64,000 nt of DNA from Roseibacillus sp. (lineage in GTDB: Bacteria > Verrucomicrobiota > Verrucomicrobiia > Verrucomicrobiales > Akkermansiaceae): the NCBI GenBank assembly GCA_028821775.1, contig JAPKFB010000013.1, forward strand, positions 1 through 64,000, in the 5' to 3' direction. Made by a program: the position numbers and the translations under genes. The notes under the pieces are model-generated. The model had not been told where the DNA came from, ran no database searches, and saw only the letters and a list, made by a program, of their open reading frames with translations. This document shows positions 1-8,235 of this stretch, in pieces (the stretch's first letter is position 1; every line of letters starts with the position of its first letter).

Positions 1-433
1 CGTCTTCCCAGGATCGATCGTTGGCTATCTCCTGGAGGAAACCTACTTGCCTGATATCACTCTGCTCAAAGGCCGCCGAGAAGAGCGTGGATGCCGATCG
101 TCCCCTTCACCCTGTCGACGCAACTCCGCCACCACCAGCGGCCGGACATGCGGCTCGTATTGCTAGGGATTTCCATTTCCAGCCCTGGTTTCCTGGTGCT
201 TGACGGGCGGGGTGCAATGCGGTCCAAGCCGCAATCCGGCTTCCCCGTGGACAACCGCGTTTACCTGTCGCACGCGACACGACGGGACTGGAGCGACTGG
301 CCCTATACATCCTGAAAATCCTCAGATCTCCGAATTCGTGGAAGATTGGTAGCGATTTAAACCCCGCTACACCAAAATTGACCCGCACGAGCATCGCCAT
401 ACAAATCCTACGCCAAACCCCGCGTCCAAATAT
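1..433. other. Gene-poor left edge, no confident gene
   Basis: I see no complete gene here. A frame open from base 2 to a TAG at 164-166 begins in a way that looks coding (GYLLEETYLPDITLLKGRRE) but soon turns into a Ser/Arg/Cys-rich translation typical of a wrong frame. It could be the decayed 3' end of a gene lying left of the window. From about 310 the sequence becomes markedly more AT-rich than the rest of the window. The other short frames on both strands have no recognisable domain. Confidence 0.3.
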
Positions 434-484
434 TTGACATCGCCCCAAGTTGACGCCAAAATACACAGTCAGGAGGCATATAAT
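434..484 (+). promoter_or_regulatory. Candidate promoter for the small lipoprotein gene
   Basis: A perfect TTGACA (434-439) lies 17 bases ahead of CAAAAT (457-462). A perfect TATAAT (479-484) follows but has no good -35 at normal distance. The TATAAT is part of an 8-bp inverted repeat (GGCATATA/TATATGCC, 475-493), which could be an operator or simply AT-rich promoter DNA. A second short palindrome, TATTCGAATA, lies at 518-527. The promoter call is by eye. Confidence 0.4.
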
Positions 485-567
485 ATATATGCCAGCTATC
501 CGTAAACGGTGTGTCGATATTCGAATAAGAAATGTTTAAATCTCATGTGCAGAAAAAGGGCCCGCTT

Positions 568-1026
568 ATGAATACTCTCAAATTGAATGTTGGGCTGTGT
601 ATTGTTTTGGCAATGCTCCTTACCGCTTGTAACAAAGAAAGTGACGACAAGCCGACAAGGGGTAATGACACAGTCGACAGAACCGAAGAAAACAAGGAGG
701 AACCGGAAAAACAAGAACCCGGAAATCCGCTTGGGACACCCAAGGGAGCACTTCTTTATCAGTTGGGAATATTAAAATCCGGCGATGTAGAAAAACTTAA
801 AGCGTGTTTCACGGAGCGCCAAAAAGACCGCATCACTGCGGAAGCCATTGCAGAAGGCCAAGAAGAAATCAGCAAATTTACCATTGACGACCTCTATGCT
901 TCTGAAGAAAGAGGCGAATATGGAGGGCACGAGACCTGCAAGGTGAACATGAAAAATGGCCGTTCGCTAACCACCTTGGTGCTCACCGACGGGAAGTGGC
1001 TCGCCGATACGGTTTGGTTCCGCTGA
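568..1026 (+). CDS. Small predicted lipoprotein, function unknown
   Basis: A 152-residue protein. The N-terminus is a classic lipoprotein signal: a short basic start, a hydrophobic stretch and the lipobox L-T-A-C with Cys21. I chose the ATG at 568 rather than the one at 532 because it puts the signal peptide at the very start and has a purine-rich AAAAAGGG about ten bases upstream. After the Cys comes a charged, Glu/Lys-rich linker (about residues 22-55), then a roughly 95-residue domain beginning TPKGALLYQL and ending in a KWLADTVWF motif. The 'accumulate a residue count, then test expression of the damage' layout resembles small NTF2-like/DUF4878-type lipoproteins, but this is only a resemblance. 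It stands alone, in DNA that is more AT-rich than its surroundings, which may indicate transfer. Confidence 0.75.
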   Translation: MNTLKLNVGLCIVLAMLLTACNKESDDKPTRGNDTVDRTEENKEEPEKQEPGNPLGTPKGALLYQLGILKSGDVEKLKACFTERQKDRITAEAIAEGQEEISKFTIDDLYASEERGEYGGHETCKVNMKNGRSLTTLVLTDGKWLADTVWFR

Positions 1027-1339
1027 CACCTTCAACCGCATCGTAAAAAGACCTGGCACCTATCTGATCAACCCTCCTCCGGCAGGGAGCACTATGCCCC
1101 CTGCCCCGGCAAAAACGGCGGATTTCTCTCCGCTCCCGGCCACCTGATCACATGTCCTGCATTTCTAGTCAGGAAACTTTGCACCCCACCTTCCCTCTCC
1201 CGTAAAGGTCAGCAAATCAGGGCTGCAAAAACAATTTCCTAGCAATGCCCTAATTATTCTCTGGGCCTTCCTGTCCTTCTTCCGGGAAGGCCTGGTCGGT
1301 GTCTAGAGGGCGTCCGCTCAACTGAAGCTCTCTCACGCC
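1027..1339. other. Intergenic stretch with one weak hairpin
   Basis: No gene seen. A GGCAGGG/CCCTGCC inverted repeat (1081-1105, ten- to eleven-base loop) lies 55 bases after the lipoprotein stop and could help end its transcript, but no run of T follows, so the terminator reading is weak. Confidence 0.25.
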
Positions 1340-1536
1340 ATGATTAAACGAATCTTCGGCGCACTCATCTCGCTGTCCTTGTCCCAGGCGGCTATCTGCT
1401 CATCTTTGATGACCTGCCCATCGAGGGCTTCAAGGGGATCTTAACTTTCTCAGGCGTCGGCGCTCTGCTCGGGGGAACCTTGGGCGCGCTGAAGCCGAAG
1501 CTCTTTATCTGGTTCTTAGCCTCACTCCTTGAGTAG
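1340..1536 (+). pseudogene. Frameshifted gene for a ~65-residue membrane protein
   Basis: The ATG at 1340 starts MIKRIFGALISL and then runs into a wrong-frame translation ending at a TAA near 1441. From about 1375 the frame one base earlier reads as a convincing small membrane protein: GGYLLIFDDLPIEGFKG, then a glycine-rich segment (SGVGALLGGTLGALKPK), then a hydrophobic C-terminus (LFIWFLASLLE) ending at TAG 1534-1536. That second frame has no usable start of its own, since a TAA lies at 1345. A single-base deletion around 1370-1376, or an assembly error, would join the halves into one protein with two membrane segments. I do not recognise the family. Confidence 0.55.
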
Positions 1537-1592
1537 TGGAAGACGGGCTAGCGAGACCTCGTCCGTGCGCTCAGAGCTCCTTGATTAAGAGC

Positions 1593-1669
1593 TGGAGCCA
1601 GCTGTCGGACTCGAACCGACAACCGCCCGATTACAAATCGGGTGCTCTACCAATTGAAGCTAAGCTGGC
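1593..1669 (-). tRNA. tRNA-Thr (anticodon UGU)
   Basis: Read on the minus strand, the sequence folds as a standard tRNA. The 7-bp acceptor stem is GCCAGCT paired with AGCTGGC, with discriminator T and an encoded CCA tail at 1593-1595. The anticodon stem is CCCGA/TCGGG around the loop TTTGTAA, which places TGT at the anticodon, and the T-arm carries the GGTTCGAGTCC sequence. Total length is 77 nt including CCA. It would read ACA codons and, by wobble, other ACN codons. No neighbouring tRNA is seen. Confidence 0.93.
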
Positions 1670-1690
1670 CCATGCCCTGAACGCGGCGGG

Positions 1691-1718
1691 AGTATGCATA
1701 TCCGGGTTGAGGTCGCAA
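1691..1718 (-). promoter_or_regulatory. Candidate promoter of tRNA-Thr
   Basis: On the minus strand TTGCGA (1713-1718) and CATACT (1691-1696) are separated by 16 bases. The -10 box lies about 22 bases ahead of the tRNA 5' end, a usual distance. Each box matches the consensus at four of six positions. Confidence 0.35.
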
Positions 1719-2150
1719 GGCGGAAGACGGGAGAGTCCGGTGCGGGGGTGCGTCGAGCCCCCGGGATTGGAGGAGAAGTGACCATCGTGGAAGTCGACAC
1801 CCTCTACTCAACGGAAGCCAACATTTCCGGCACGGCCGCCCCCCAAATTGATCACTCGCAAGAGGCTCAGTCAGAGGGCCCAGGACCGTGTATTCGTCGA
1901 CATCTCGATCGACCAGAGACTGCTCCGAGACGAGTCGCTCAACCACGCACGACAATCCCACTTATGTGGAGAAAGAAGCTCTCCACTACTGCGTGGAGAA
2001 CATGCAGGGTTCCTATTCACGGACTACAGACCAGGCATTGAACAACGTGACGCTGCGCTTCCGTGGGTGAAGCGCACAGCCTTTCGGGCTCCAACCCTGC
2101 AGTGGTGCTGGAGTGGCAGCGCGCTCTGCGGGTGTTCCAAGGTCACCCTC
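1719..2150. other. Intergenic stretch with mutually exclusive hairpins
   Basis: No credible gene in about 430 bases. Three copies of one heptamer are arranged so that two alternative hairpins compete: GTGGAGA (1966-1972), TCTCCAC (1980-1986), GTGGAGA (1993-1999). The middle copy can pair with either neighbour across a 7- or 6-base loop. The stretch lies just beyond the 3' end of the MFS gene on the minus strand. It could hold a small RNA or a leader, but I recognise no RNA family. Confidence 0.3.
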
Positions 2151-3392
2151 TCACGAAGCCCGCGGATCCGGTTCCACCGGAGTCGTGGGACCTCCGCCTC
2201 CCAGGCGGATGTTGGGCCAGATCATGAGGGTCGCGATGAGAATGAGACCCGCGCCGATGAGACCGATGGCCTTGGGGCCGATCAAGGCGATTGCCGGAAA
2301 GGCAATATAAGGCGCGATCACTCCGCGCACCCCGCAGAGAAAGGTGTGTACACTCATATACTCCGCGACTTGCTCACTCTTCGCAAACTTGGTGACCCAG
2401 AGACTCCAAGCAATGTTGCCACCCGCTCGCGCGATGCCGTGCAATCCAATCCCAATGCAGAGAGCCCAGACCCCATTGCCGAGGAAATACACAAGAATTC
2501 CCGCGATAAAGAAGACGTTGAGCATGATCCGGACGATGAAAAAATTGACCCTGTCGAAGACGATTCCCCAGCCTACCACAAAGATGAGAAACATGATCTC
2601 GGGGACGGAACCGGTGATGAAGGCTACCATGAACTCGCTCAAATCGTAGCCATACGCTGGGTTGGAAACGTATTCCACAAAGAGGGAGAAGCAGAGCAGG
2701 TTCCCAAATCCCAAAACCATCCAGGAAGTGAGCAACTGGCGGAACACCTTGTCCTGCCCGATGTGTTCGAGGGCTCCAAAAAGCTTGGTTTGGTTGGCGC
2801 GCCGGAGATGAACGCGATCCATAGCCAGGACGCAGCCCGCCATCAAAAGACAACCCACGGCGTAAATCAGAAGAAGCCAGCGGAAGTTGTCGAGATCGTT
2901 TTGGAGCAACGTGCCAAAGACCGCCGCGACGATCAGCGCCGAGGCCTTGCGCACCACTCCAGTGGAGGCAAAAAGACGTCCCCGGTTCTCACTGGGATAG
3001 TGCTTCCTATAGATCTGCGCCATGAGCGGAATACTCAAAGTGATTCCAATCAGGGCGCACACCATGGAGGGCAAAAAGATGGACATCGCCCGCCCCCCCA
3101 TCGCCGCAACGAGGAGACCCGCCCCGCCAACGCTCCACAGCACCGCAGTCGTGACATTGACCGACCATCCTCTCCTCCGCACCAATTGCACCGGAAACAG
3201 GCTGAGCAAGAGGCCGAAGCTCGAGGCCGCGACCAGGGTGGCCTTCTGCCACGGATCGGCATCAAAGACCCGCACCGCAATCAGCACCACGAAGGTCAGC
3301 CCCAGGGTTTCGACACAACCGCCCGGCAAGGCGCGCAGGCAGTCGAGCAAGAACGTTCGCCTCGCAGGATTCTCGGAGGGAACGACCGGCAT
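2151..3392 (-). CDS. MFS-type transporter, substrate unknown
   Basis: A 413-residue polytopic membrane protein with about twelve hydrophobic segments in two halves, the expected size for a major facilitator superfamily permease. A loop after the fourth segment carries YPSENRGRLFAS, resembling the conserved cytoplasmic loop of MFS proteins in which an Arg-Gly pair follows an acidic residue. I placed the start at the ATG at 3392, because the frame upstream lies inside heme A synthase and is Cys/Ser/Arg-rich. The gene begins 11 bases after the heme A synthase stop on the same strand, so the two are probably co-transcribed. The substrate cannot be inferred from sequence. The C-terminal tail is Gly/Pro-rich and probably cytoplasmic. 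Confidence 0.75.
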   Translation of the reverse strand: MPVVPSENPARRTFLLDCLRALPGGCVETLGLTFVVLIAVRVFDADPWQKATLVAASSFGLLLSLFPVQLVRRRGWSVNVTTAVLWSVGGAGLLVAAMGGRAMSIFLPSMVCALIGITLSIPLMAQIYRKHYPSENRGRLFASTGVVRKASALIVAAVFGTLLQNDLDNFRWLLLIYAVGCLLMAGCVLAMDRVHLRRANQTKLFGALEHIGQDKVFRQLLTSWMVLGFGNLLCFSLFVEYVSNPAYGYDLSEFMVAFITGSVPEIMFLIFVVGWGIVFDRVNFFIVRIMLNVFFIAGILVYFLGNGVWALCIGIGLHGIARAGGNIAWSLWVTKFAKSEQVAEYMSVHTFLCGVRGVIAPYIAFPAIALIGPKAIGLIGAGLILIATLMIWPNIRLGGGGPTTPVEPDPRAS

Positions 3393-3403
3393 CTGGAAGA
3401 CTT

Positions 3404-4396
3404 CTAAGTGGAGGCCGGTCGCGTGGCGAGCAACCAAAAGAAAAGGACCGTCACGAGAAGAGCGGCAGCCCCCACATGGAGAACCTGAACAACGGGCAGC
3501 ACTCCAACTTGCGAGAGAATGAGACCCATGCACAGCATGGCTCCCACAAGAACTCCGATCGATTTTTCAGGCCAAGCCAAGCCTCCCTTGATCGTCTTGC
3601 GCGAGAGCCCGAGCATGGCGAGCGCTCCGATCACAATGAGCCACGAGAAACTACGGTGTACAAGATAGACCATCGATCCCTCGAGCTTGGCGCTCCAATC
3701 AGCGCGTGACCCCGATCCGTAGGTCTTGGCGAATTCGTCAGTCAACTCGCGAACCTGAGCCCCCATCACCCCCTCGGCCACGGTCAAGACAAAGACTCCC
3801 AGGCCGACATACCAGAGAAGCTGGGCCCGAGGCCCAGACGATGGTCTGCGCCAGGGAGTCGCGCAGCCCCGCCAGATGACAAAAACGAGAACGCAGACCA
3901 GCAGGATAGCGAGCGCCATGTGCAGGGTGATGATGCCGGGTTTGAGACCGCTCATGACGACTCGACGCCCGAGATCGGCATTAACCAGCACCAGGAGGAG
4001 GGCTGCCAAACTCCCCCACCAGGCCGCCGACCAGCGACGCCGAAGCCGGAAAGCGACAATGCAGAGTGCCAAGGTGAGAAACCCAACCGGGAGCGAACAG
4101 AGCCGGTTGACATACTCGACCCAGGTGTGCACGGGATTGAACTCGTCTCGCAACGACTCTCGAGTGATGGTCCCCGGATCCCGCCCGTGCCGGACGGCCT
4201 GGCGGCGAAATTTTTCGAGGTCAATTTTCTCGAAATCAATCTGCACCACCTTGGTGGGCGGCACCAGACTACCCCAGCAGGTGGGCCAATCGGGACAACC
4301 CAACCCGGAGCCGGTAGCCCGTACAATAGCTCCGACAAAGAGGAGCAAGAGAACCGAAATGAGGGCCGCGAGGGCGAGCTTCTGAAAGCGCTCCAT
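3404..4396 (-). CDS. ctaA: Heme A synthase (COX15/CtaA family)
   Basis: A 330-residue integral membrane protein of about eight segments. It oxidises the C8 methyl group of heme O to make heme A for aa3-type oxidases. The family signature GSGLGCPDWPTCWG follows the first membrane segment. Conserved histidines are visible in ITLHMALAILL, YLVHRSFSWL and VQVLHVGAAAL. In the second helix the usual Glu-x-x-His is Glu-x-x-Asn (EYVNRL). I recall EYxNR in Bacteroidetes-type enzymes, so this may be a subfamily trait rather than loss of function. The start was set at the ATG at 4396; upstream of it the open frame has no features. No oxidase subunit or ctaB gene lies in the window. Confidence 0.88.
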   Translation of the reverse strand: MERFQKLALAALISVLLLLFVGAIVRATGSGLGCPDWPTCWGSLVPPTKVVQIDFEKIDLEKFRRQAVRHGRDPGTITRESLRDEFNPVHTWVEYVNRLCSLPVGFLTLALCIVAFRLRRRWSAAWWGSLAALLLVLVNADLGRRVVMSGLKPGIITLHMALAILLVCVLVFVIWRGCATPWRRPSSGPRAQLLWYVGLGVFVLTVAEGVMGAQVRELTDEFAKTYGSGSRADWSAKLEGSMVYLVHRSFSWLIVIGALAMLGLSRKTIKGGLAWPEKSIGVLVGAMLCMGLILSQVGVLPVVQVLHVGAAALLVTVLFFWLLATRPAST

Positions 4397-4642
4397 GAAC
4401 AAAGGCAATCTGTCGGGCTCGACCACGAAAATCCAGCCAAACCGCGATGGAAATCCCGGCGCTTGATAGAACCGTAGGATGGTCAGACCTGGAAGCGCGG
4501 GCTCTCCAATGCCTCGCAACCACCCGGCAAAGCGGGAAACACCCTGCTCATTTCCCGCTCCCAAGGCTCCATGGGCGAAGAAGCCTCTCAAGATCGACGG
4601 GAAGGATCTGAGAAGAACGACCCGCGCGGTGCGGAGCCTGGC

Positions 4643-5839
4643 TCACGGCAACAAGCCGCCTTCGGGTGCGGCACGGTCCAGCAAGGCACCTTCTTCGGCG
4701 GCTTCCACCGCTTCCTTGAGCTCCTGCTCGTCATCGCCCTCCTCACGCTTTTCCTTACTGATTGCCACTGCGAGCCAGCGGAATTCGTAATTATTTTCCA
4801 GGACCACCTTGAGCATCATCATGATGGGAACTGCGAGGAACATGCCAACTGGCCCCCACATGAAGCCCCAGAACATGACTGAAACGATCACGACGAGAGT
4901 AGACATCCCGAAGCGGTGCCCCATCATCATGGGCTCGACGAAGTTCCCGAGAAAAATATTGATCGCAGTGTAGCCCACTCCCACCGCAAGCGCGCTGGGC
5001 CACCCCATTAACACGAGCGCGAGGATGGTGGGCGGAATGCCGGCGATGATGGAGCCCATCACAGGGATGTAGTTCAAGGCGAAGGCCAGGATTCCCCAGA
5101 GAACAAAGAAGTCGAGTCCTGCCGCCCAACACAGAAAGCCCGCCAGAAAGCCGGTCGAAAGACTGATCATGGTCTTGATGGCAAGGAAGCGCTGGATGTC
5201 CTTACCGGCATGAAGCATGCGCTCAAAGTTGGGGCCACGCGCTTCCGCGATCAGGGCAAGCCGTCGACTAAACATGCGCGCCTCCATCAGCATAAAGACC
5301 GTAAAGAGCAGAACAATGAAGGCCGCGGCCATGAAGGAGGTCACCCGTCCGACCACGTTGGTGCTAAGATCAACAATATCCTCCACCTTGATGTTGCCGA
5401 GCTGTTCGCCCAGATCCTCGGTGACATAAATGCGTACGTTGGTCCGCGCTTCCTCTTCCGGAATGTTGGACCATTTGACGATCATCCCCACGGCCCAATC
5501 TTCCGCCTCCACCAGCTTGGCGGCGCTTTCCTTCTGGTACTTGGTCTCCCACTTTTCCTGGAGGGTGCCCACCAAGGTCATTCCGATCACGACCAGTCCG
5601 GCGAGGAAGGCAAAATCGACCAAGACTGTGGCGACCACCGCAAAGACCCGGGGCACCTTATGCCTCCGCAGCCAGACCGTGATGGGGATGCTGACAGTGG
5701 CGATGAACAAAGCCAGGAGGAAGGGAACGAAAAAGGCCGCCGCCGCCTTCAGGCCGGCGATTACAACCACCAAGCTGGCAAGCAGAAATAGGGATTTTAC
5801 TCCCTGATCGCTCTTTTTCTTCTGACTCATGGATCCCAT
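4643..5839 (-). CDS. AI-2E family (PerM-like) membrane protein
   Basis: A 398-residue membrane protein with the AI-2E/PerM layout. Two or three N-terminal membrane segments lead to a soluble region (about residues 90-165, with acidic IPEEEARTN), and then come five more segments. The conserved C-terminal-half motifs are clear: ALNYIPVMGSIIAGIPP and GNFVEPMMMG. Members have been implicated in autoinducer-2 export and in Na+/H+ exchange, so the exact transport role is open. The tail is acidic and probably cytoplasmic. ATGs at 5839 and 5830 are both possible starts; the latter has a slightly better purine-rich spacer. It lies 246 bases upstream of heme A synthase, so it may be a separate unit. 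Confidence 0.85.
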   Translation of the reverse strand: MGSMSQKKKSDQGVKSLFLLASLVVVIAGLKAAAAFFVPFLLALFIATVSIPITVWLRRHKVPRVFAVVATVLVDFAFLAGLVVIGMTLVGTLQEKWETKYQKESAAKLVEAEDWAVGMIVKWSNIPEEEARTNVRIYVTEDLGEQLGNIKVEDIVDLSTNVVGRVTSFMAAAFIVLLFTVFMLMEARMFSRRLALIAEARGPNFERMLHAGKDIQRFLAIKTMISLSTGFLAGFLCWAAGLDFFVLWGILAFALNYIPVMGSIIAGIPPTILALVLMGWPSALAVGVGYTAINIFLGNFVEPMMMGHRFGMSTLVVIVSVMFWGFMWGPVGMFLAVPIMMMLKVVLENNYEFRWLAVAISKEKREEGDDEQELKEAVEAAEEGALLDRAAPEGGLLP

Positions 5840-5932
5840 CGGGGCTGTTTCACTAAATGAACTGCAACTCTCCGCCCTCTACGATAGGTCATATTGTGCA
5901 CACCACAAAGATTTCATTTAGGGATCGCAAAC

Positions 5933-6865
5933 TTATTTTGAAGCCGTCCCCCTCGGCGAGGTCAAATCACGGATTGCTGAAGCAATCCCGGTCCAGCGAA
6001 ATTGGAATCCGTGATTTTTCAAGCGCCCGGGAATCACCCAGCGGCTTTTCAGGACCAGTTCGGTCTCCGTCCGGAGCGCTAAGGCTCCTAGTTCCAACAT
6101 CCAGCGGGCTGCCGGCAGTCCAAAAGGCACCCCTGCTGCCCTCCGGACCGCCGCCATCAACCCGTGATTGCTGACCGCTGCGGGAGACCCCACATTGAAA
6201 ATTCCGTCCATTTCCGGGTGCCTGATGAGCCACTCAACAGCTCGGCAAAAATCTTCCTCATGAATCCAGCTCACGCGCTGCCGGCCGCTGCCCATTTGTC
6301 CCCCAAGACCGAGGCGCGCCAAACGGAGGAGCACCTGGAGAACGGTCCCCTCCTCCCGCCCAAGAACAATTGAGGTTCGCATCGCCACCTTGCGCACCGT
6401 CCCCGGAACCGGGGCGCTGAAGAAGGCCTTCTCCCAGGCTTTGGCGACCTCAACCGAAAAACCTTCCCCAATTTCTCCCTCCACCTCGCCCTGAGGGCGA
6501 TCCTCCGCGTGACGGTAAATGGTGGCGGTGCTCGAATTGATCCACACCGTCGGAGGTTGTTCACATTGCTCGACCGCTTCCCCCAGGAGCGCGGTGGTGG
6601 TGGTCCGAGAATCGAGGATCTCGTCCCGATTCTTCTGATGATAACGGCAATTCACCGTCCGTCCCGCAAGGTTGATGAGGGCGTCTGCTCCCTCGAGAAC
6701 GCGGATCCAATCTCCAAGAGCAATCCCGTCCCACTGCACGAGATGAAATGGTTCGCCTGAGAGGGGCCTGCGAACCAAGCCGATCACTTCATGACCCTGC
6801 AAGCTGAAGTGCCGCGCGAGGGAGCGCCCCAGGAAACTATTGGCAGCAGCGATGACAATTTTCAT
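5933..6865 (-). CDS. TIGR01777-family epimerase-like protein (SDR with DUF1731 tail)
   Basis: A 310-residue protein of the TIGR01777 family of atypical short-chain dehydrogenases. Visible landmarks are INLAGRTVNCRY, the WINSSTATIY strand, RTSIVLGREEG, the VSWIHEEDF motif, GIFNVGSP and a DUF1731-type C-terminus with SRWVIPGRLKNHGFQF. The N-terminal nucleotide motif is degenerate: the family's usual T-G-G-x-G-F-I-G is A-A-A-N-S-F-L-G here, so two of three glycines are missing and cofactor binding may be altered. It is the last gene of a minus-strand cassette and starts 12 bases after the MBOAT gene. The substrate of this family is not established. Inference: it modifies a lipid or sugar intermediate made by the cassette. 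Confidence 0.85.
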   Translation of the reverse strand: MKIVIAAANSFLGRSLARHFSLQGHEVIGLVRRPLSGEPFHLVQWDGIALGDWIRVLEGADALINLAGRTVNCRYHQKNRDEILDSRTTTTALLGEAVEQCEQPPTVWINSSTATIYRHAEDRPQGEVEGEIGEGFSVEVAKAWEKAFFSAPVPGTVRKVAMRTSIVLGREEGTVLQVLLRLARLGLGGQMGSGRQRVSWIHEEDFCRAVEWLIRHPEMDGIFNVGSPAAVSNHGLMAAVRRAAGVPFGLPAARWMLELGALALRTETELVLKSRWVIPGRLKNHGFQFRWTGIASAIRDLTSPRGTASK

Positions 6866-6877
6866 GTATGGTCCTGA

Positions 6878-7804
6878 TTAGAGGCTAGCGGGAGCGGTGA
6901 GGGAGAATTTGGGAAGCCCCTGCAGACAGCGCATGATGATTTCATCGCGAAACTCCGGCGGGAAGAGGAACCCGATGGGGGCGACGACGCAGAGCGCGGC
7001 CCAGAGTCGCTTGAGCGAACTGGGAATCACGCGCCGTTCGATTTCGACCGCCATCCCCTGGAGGAGGAAATAGAGGGTGGGCAATCCATAACCCGCCGCC
7101 ACCGGCAGCGTGATGGCAATCTCGTGCAATATCCCGGAGGTGAGGAAAACCGCCAAGGTGGCCCCGCGCGTTCCGAGCACAGCCTCGCAGGGGCGCAGGA
7201 CCGTCCGCGCCATCATGTGCGAGTAGCCCAGATTCCAACGCGCGGCCCAGAAATCCGCGAGGCCGGTAGAGGCGAGCGGATTGCGGAAGAGAATGCGCAC
7301 CGGAGTCCCGGCGGCCCGCCACCCAGCGGTAAGGACCCGCAGGGCACCGTAGTGGAAGCCGATGCTCATGGGTATGAAGACAAGCAGGAGATTGGTCCCG
7401 CCTGAATTGCGGACAACGAGCGCACCCACCGTCCCAGCCACTATGCAGGCGAGCCCGATTCGAAGATGAGATCGCCACTCAACCGCCGGTCGGCGCTTCA
7501 TAAAGGCTCCAGGATCCATCCCGAACCAGAGAAAGGCAAACGAGAGATGGCGGCCCCACCCGAGCCCCTTTCCGCGGGCGGCCCATTCCAGGTAGACCAG
7601 AGACTTCATACTCGCGAGGAGGAAGCTGCAGAGGGCAACCATGCGCGCGATGGGATCCCAGTCGATGGGAGCCAGGATCGCCACCCCAGCAATCAGTAAG
7701 ATCCAAGCCGCCAATCGCGCGCAGGGTAATGGCAAGAACACCCACAGACGCCCGGCGAGGCCCGCGACGACAACAAGAATAAGACAGGTCAGAACCTCAT
7801 TCAT
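6878..7804 (-). CDS. Wax-synthase-like MBOAT membrane acyltransferase
   Basis: A 308-residue protein with about eight membrane segments. Two motifs identify the wax-synthase-like branch of membrane-bound O-acyltransferases: DFWAARWNLGYSHM, matching the family's F-W-x-R-R-W-N, and SGILHEIAITLPVAAG, which carries the presumed catalytic His in a membrane helix. Such enzymes move an acyl group from acyl-CoA to an alcohol; plant and some bacterial members make wax esters. The acceptor here is unknown. The ATG overlaps the preceding stop by four bases (ATGA at 7801-7804), which indicates translational coupling with the upstream small membrane protein. Confidence 0.82.
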   Translation of the reverse strand: MNEVLTCLILVVVAGLAGRLWVFLPLPCARLAAWILLIAGVAILAPIDWDPIARMVALCSFLLASMKSLVYLEWAARGKGLGWGRHLSFAFLWFGMDPGAFMKRRPAVEWRSHLRIGLACIVAGTVGALVVRNSGGTNLLLVFIPMSIGFHYGALRVLTAGWRAAGTPVRILFRNPLASTGLADFWAARWNLGYSHMMARTVLRPCEAVLGTRGATLAVFLTSGILHEIAITLPVAAGYGLPTLYFLLQGMAVEIERRVIPSSLKRLWAALCVVAPIGFLFPPEFRDEIIMRCLQGLPKFSLTAPASL

Positions 7805-8235
7805 GGTAAGACTCCCAGGTTAAAACAAACGGCCAGAACATAGACCGTGGCGAGGCTCACAAAGAGCAACCCAAGGGCCCGCTTGGCCACCAGATGCCAT
7901 CCCTCATCGGGCACCTCCGCGGTCTCGAATCCGATCAGGTGAATGACGAACCGAGCTCCCCACCAGAGAGCGATGAACCCGGCCATGATCGTGGCCATGA
8001 CGCTCCCGTCGAGTAACCAGCGGGCCGCAAAGACCGAGATCGCCGCAAAGATGAGGTGGGTGCAGAGAATGTAGGCCGCGTAGGTCCAGAATACCTGACG
8101 CAGGAGGGTGGGAAGCGCCCTGAGCTGTGCAGGCCACTTCAGGATGAGCGGGATGAAAGGGCTCGCCGCACAGAGCACGAACTGCCCCACTCCGGCGAGG
8201 AGCAAAAGAAGAAGGAGAACTTGGTAAGTCGTCAT
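7801..8235 (-). CDS. Small four-helix membrane protein, unknown function
   Basis: A 144-residue protein with about four hydrophobic segments: an N-terminal leucine run, YAAYILCTHLIFAAISVFAA, a Trp-rich segment around GFIALWWGARFVIH and a C-terminal ALGLLFVSLATVYVLAV. I do not recognise the family. The start ATG at 8235 overlaps the stop of the upstream gene as ATGA, and its own stop overlaps the MBOAT start the same way. It is therefore embedded in a translationally coupled chain and probably works physically with the acyltransferase. A Trp-Trp pair and a His within the third segment may be functional. Confidence 0.8.
   Translation of the reverse strand: MTTYQVLLLLLLLAGVGQFVLCAASPFIPLILKWPAQLRALPTLLRQVFWTYAAYILCTHLIFAAISVFAARWLLDGSVMATIMAGFIALWWGARFVIHLIGFETAEVPDEGWHLVAKRALGLLFVSLATVYVLAVCFNLGVLP

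Noticed and set aside
2-166. Possible 3' end of a gene from left of the window
   Set aside because: Only the first 25 or so codons look coding; the rest is Ser/Arg/Cys-rich. Recorded only in the left-edge note.
1647-1961. 104-codon minus-strand frame overlapping the tRNA-Thr gene
   Set aside because: It overlaps the tRNA and its promoter and has no protein-like features.
1848-3407. 519-codon plus-strand frame covering the MFS gene
   Set aside because: Mostly the complement of the MFS transporter; no domain, no good start, composition typical of antisense.
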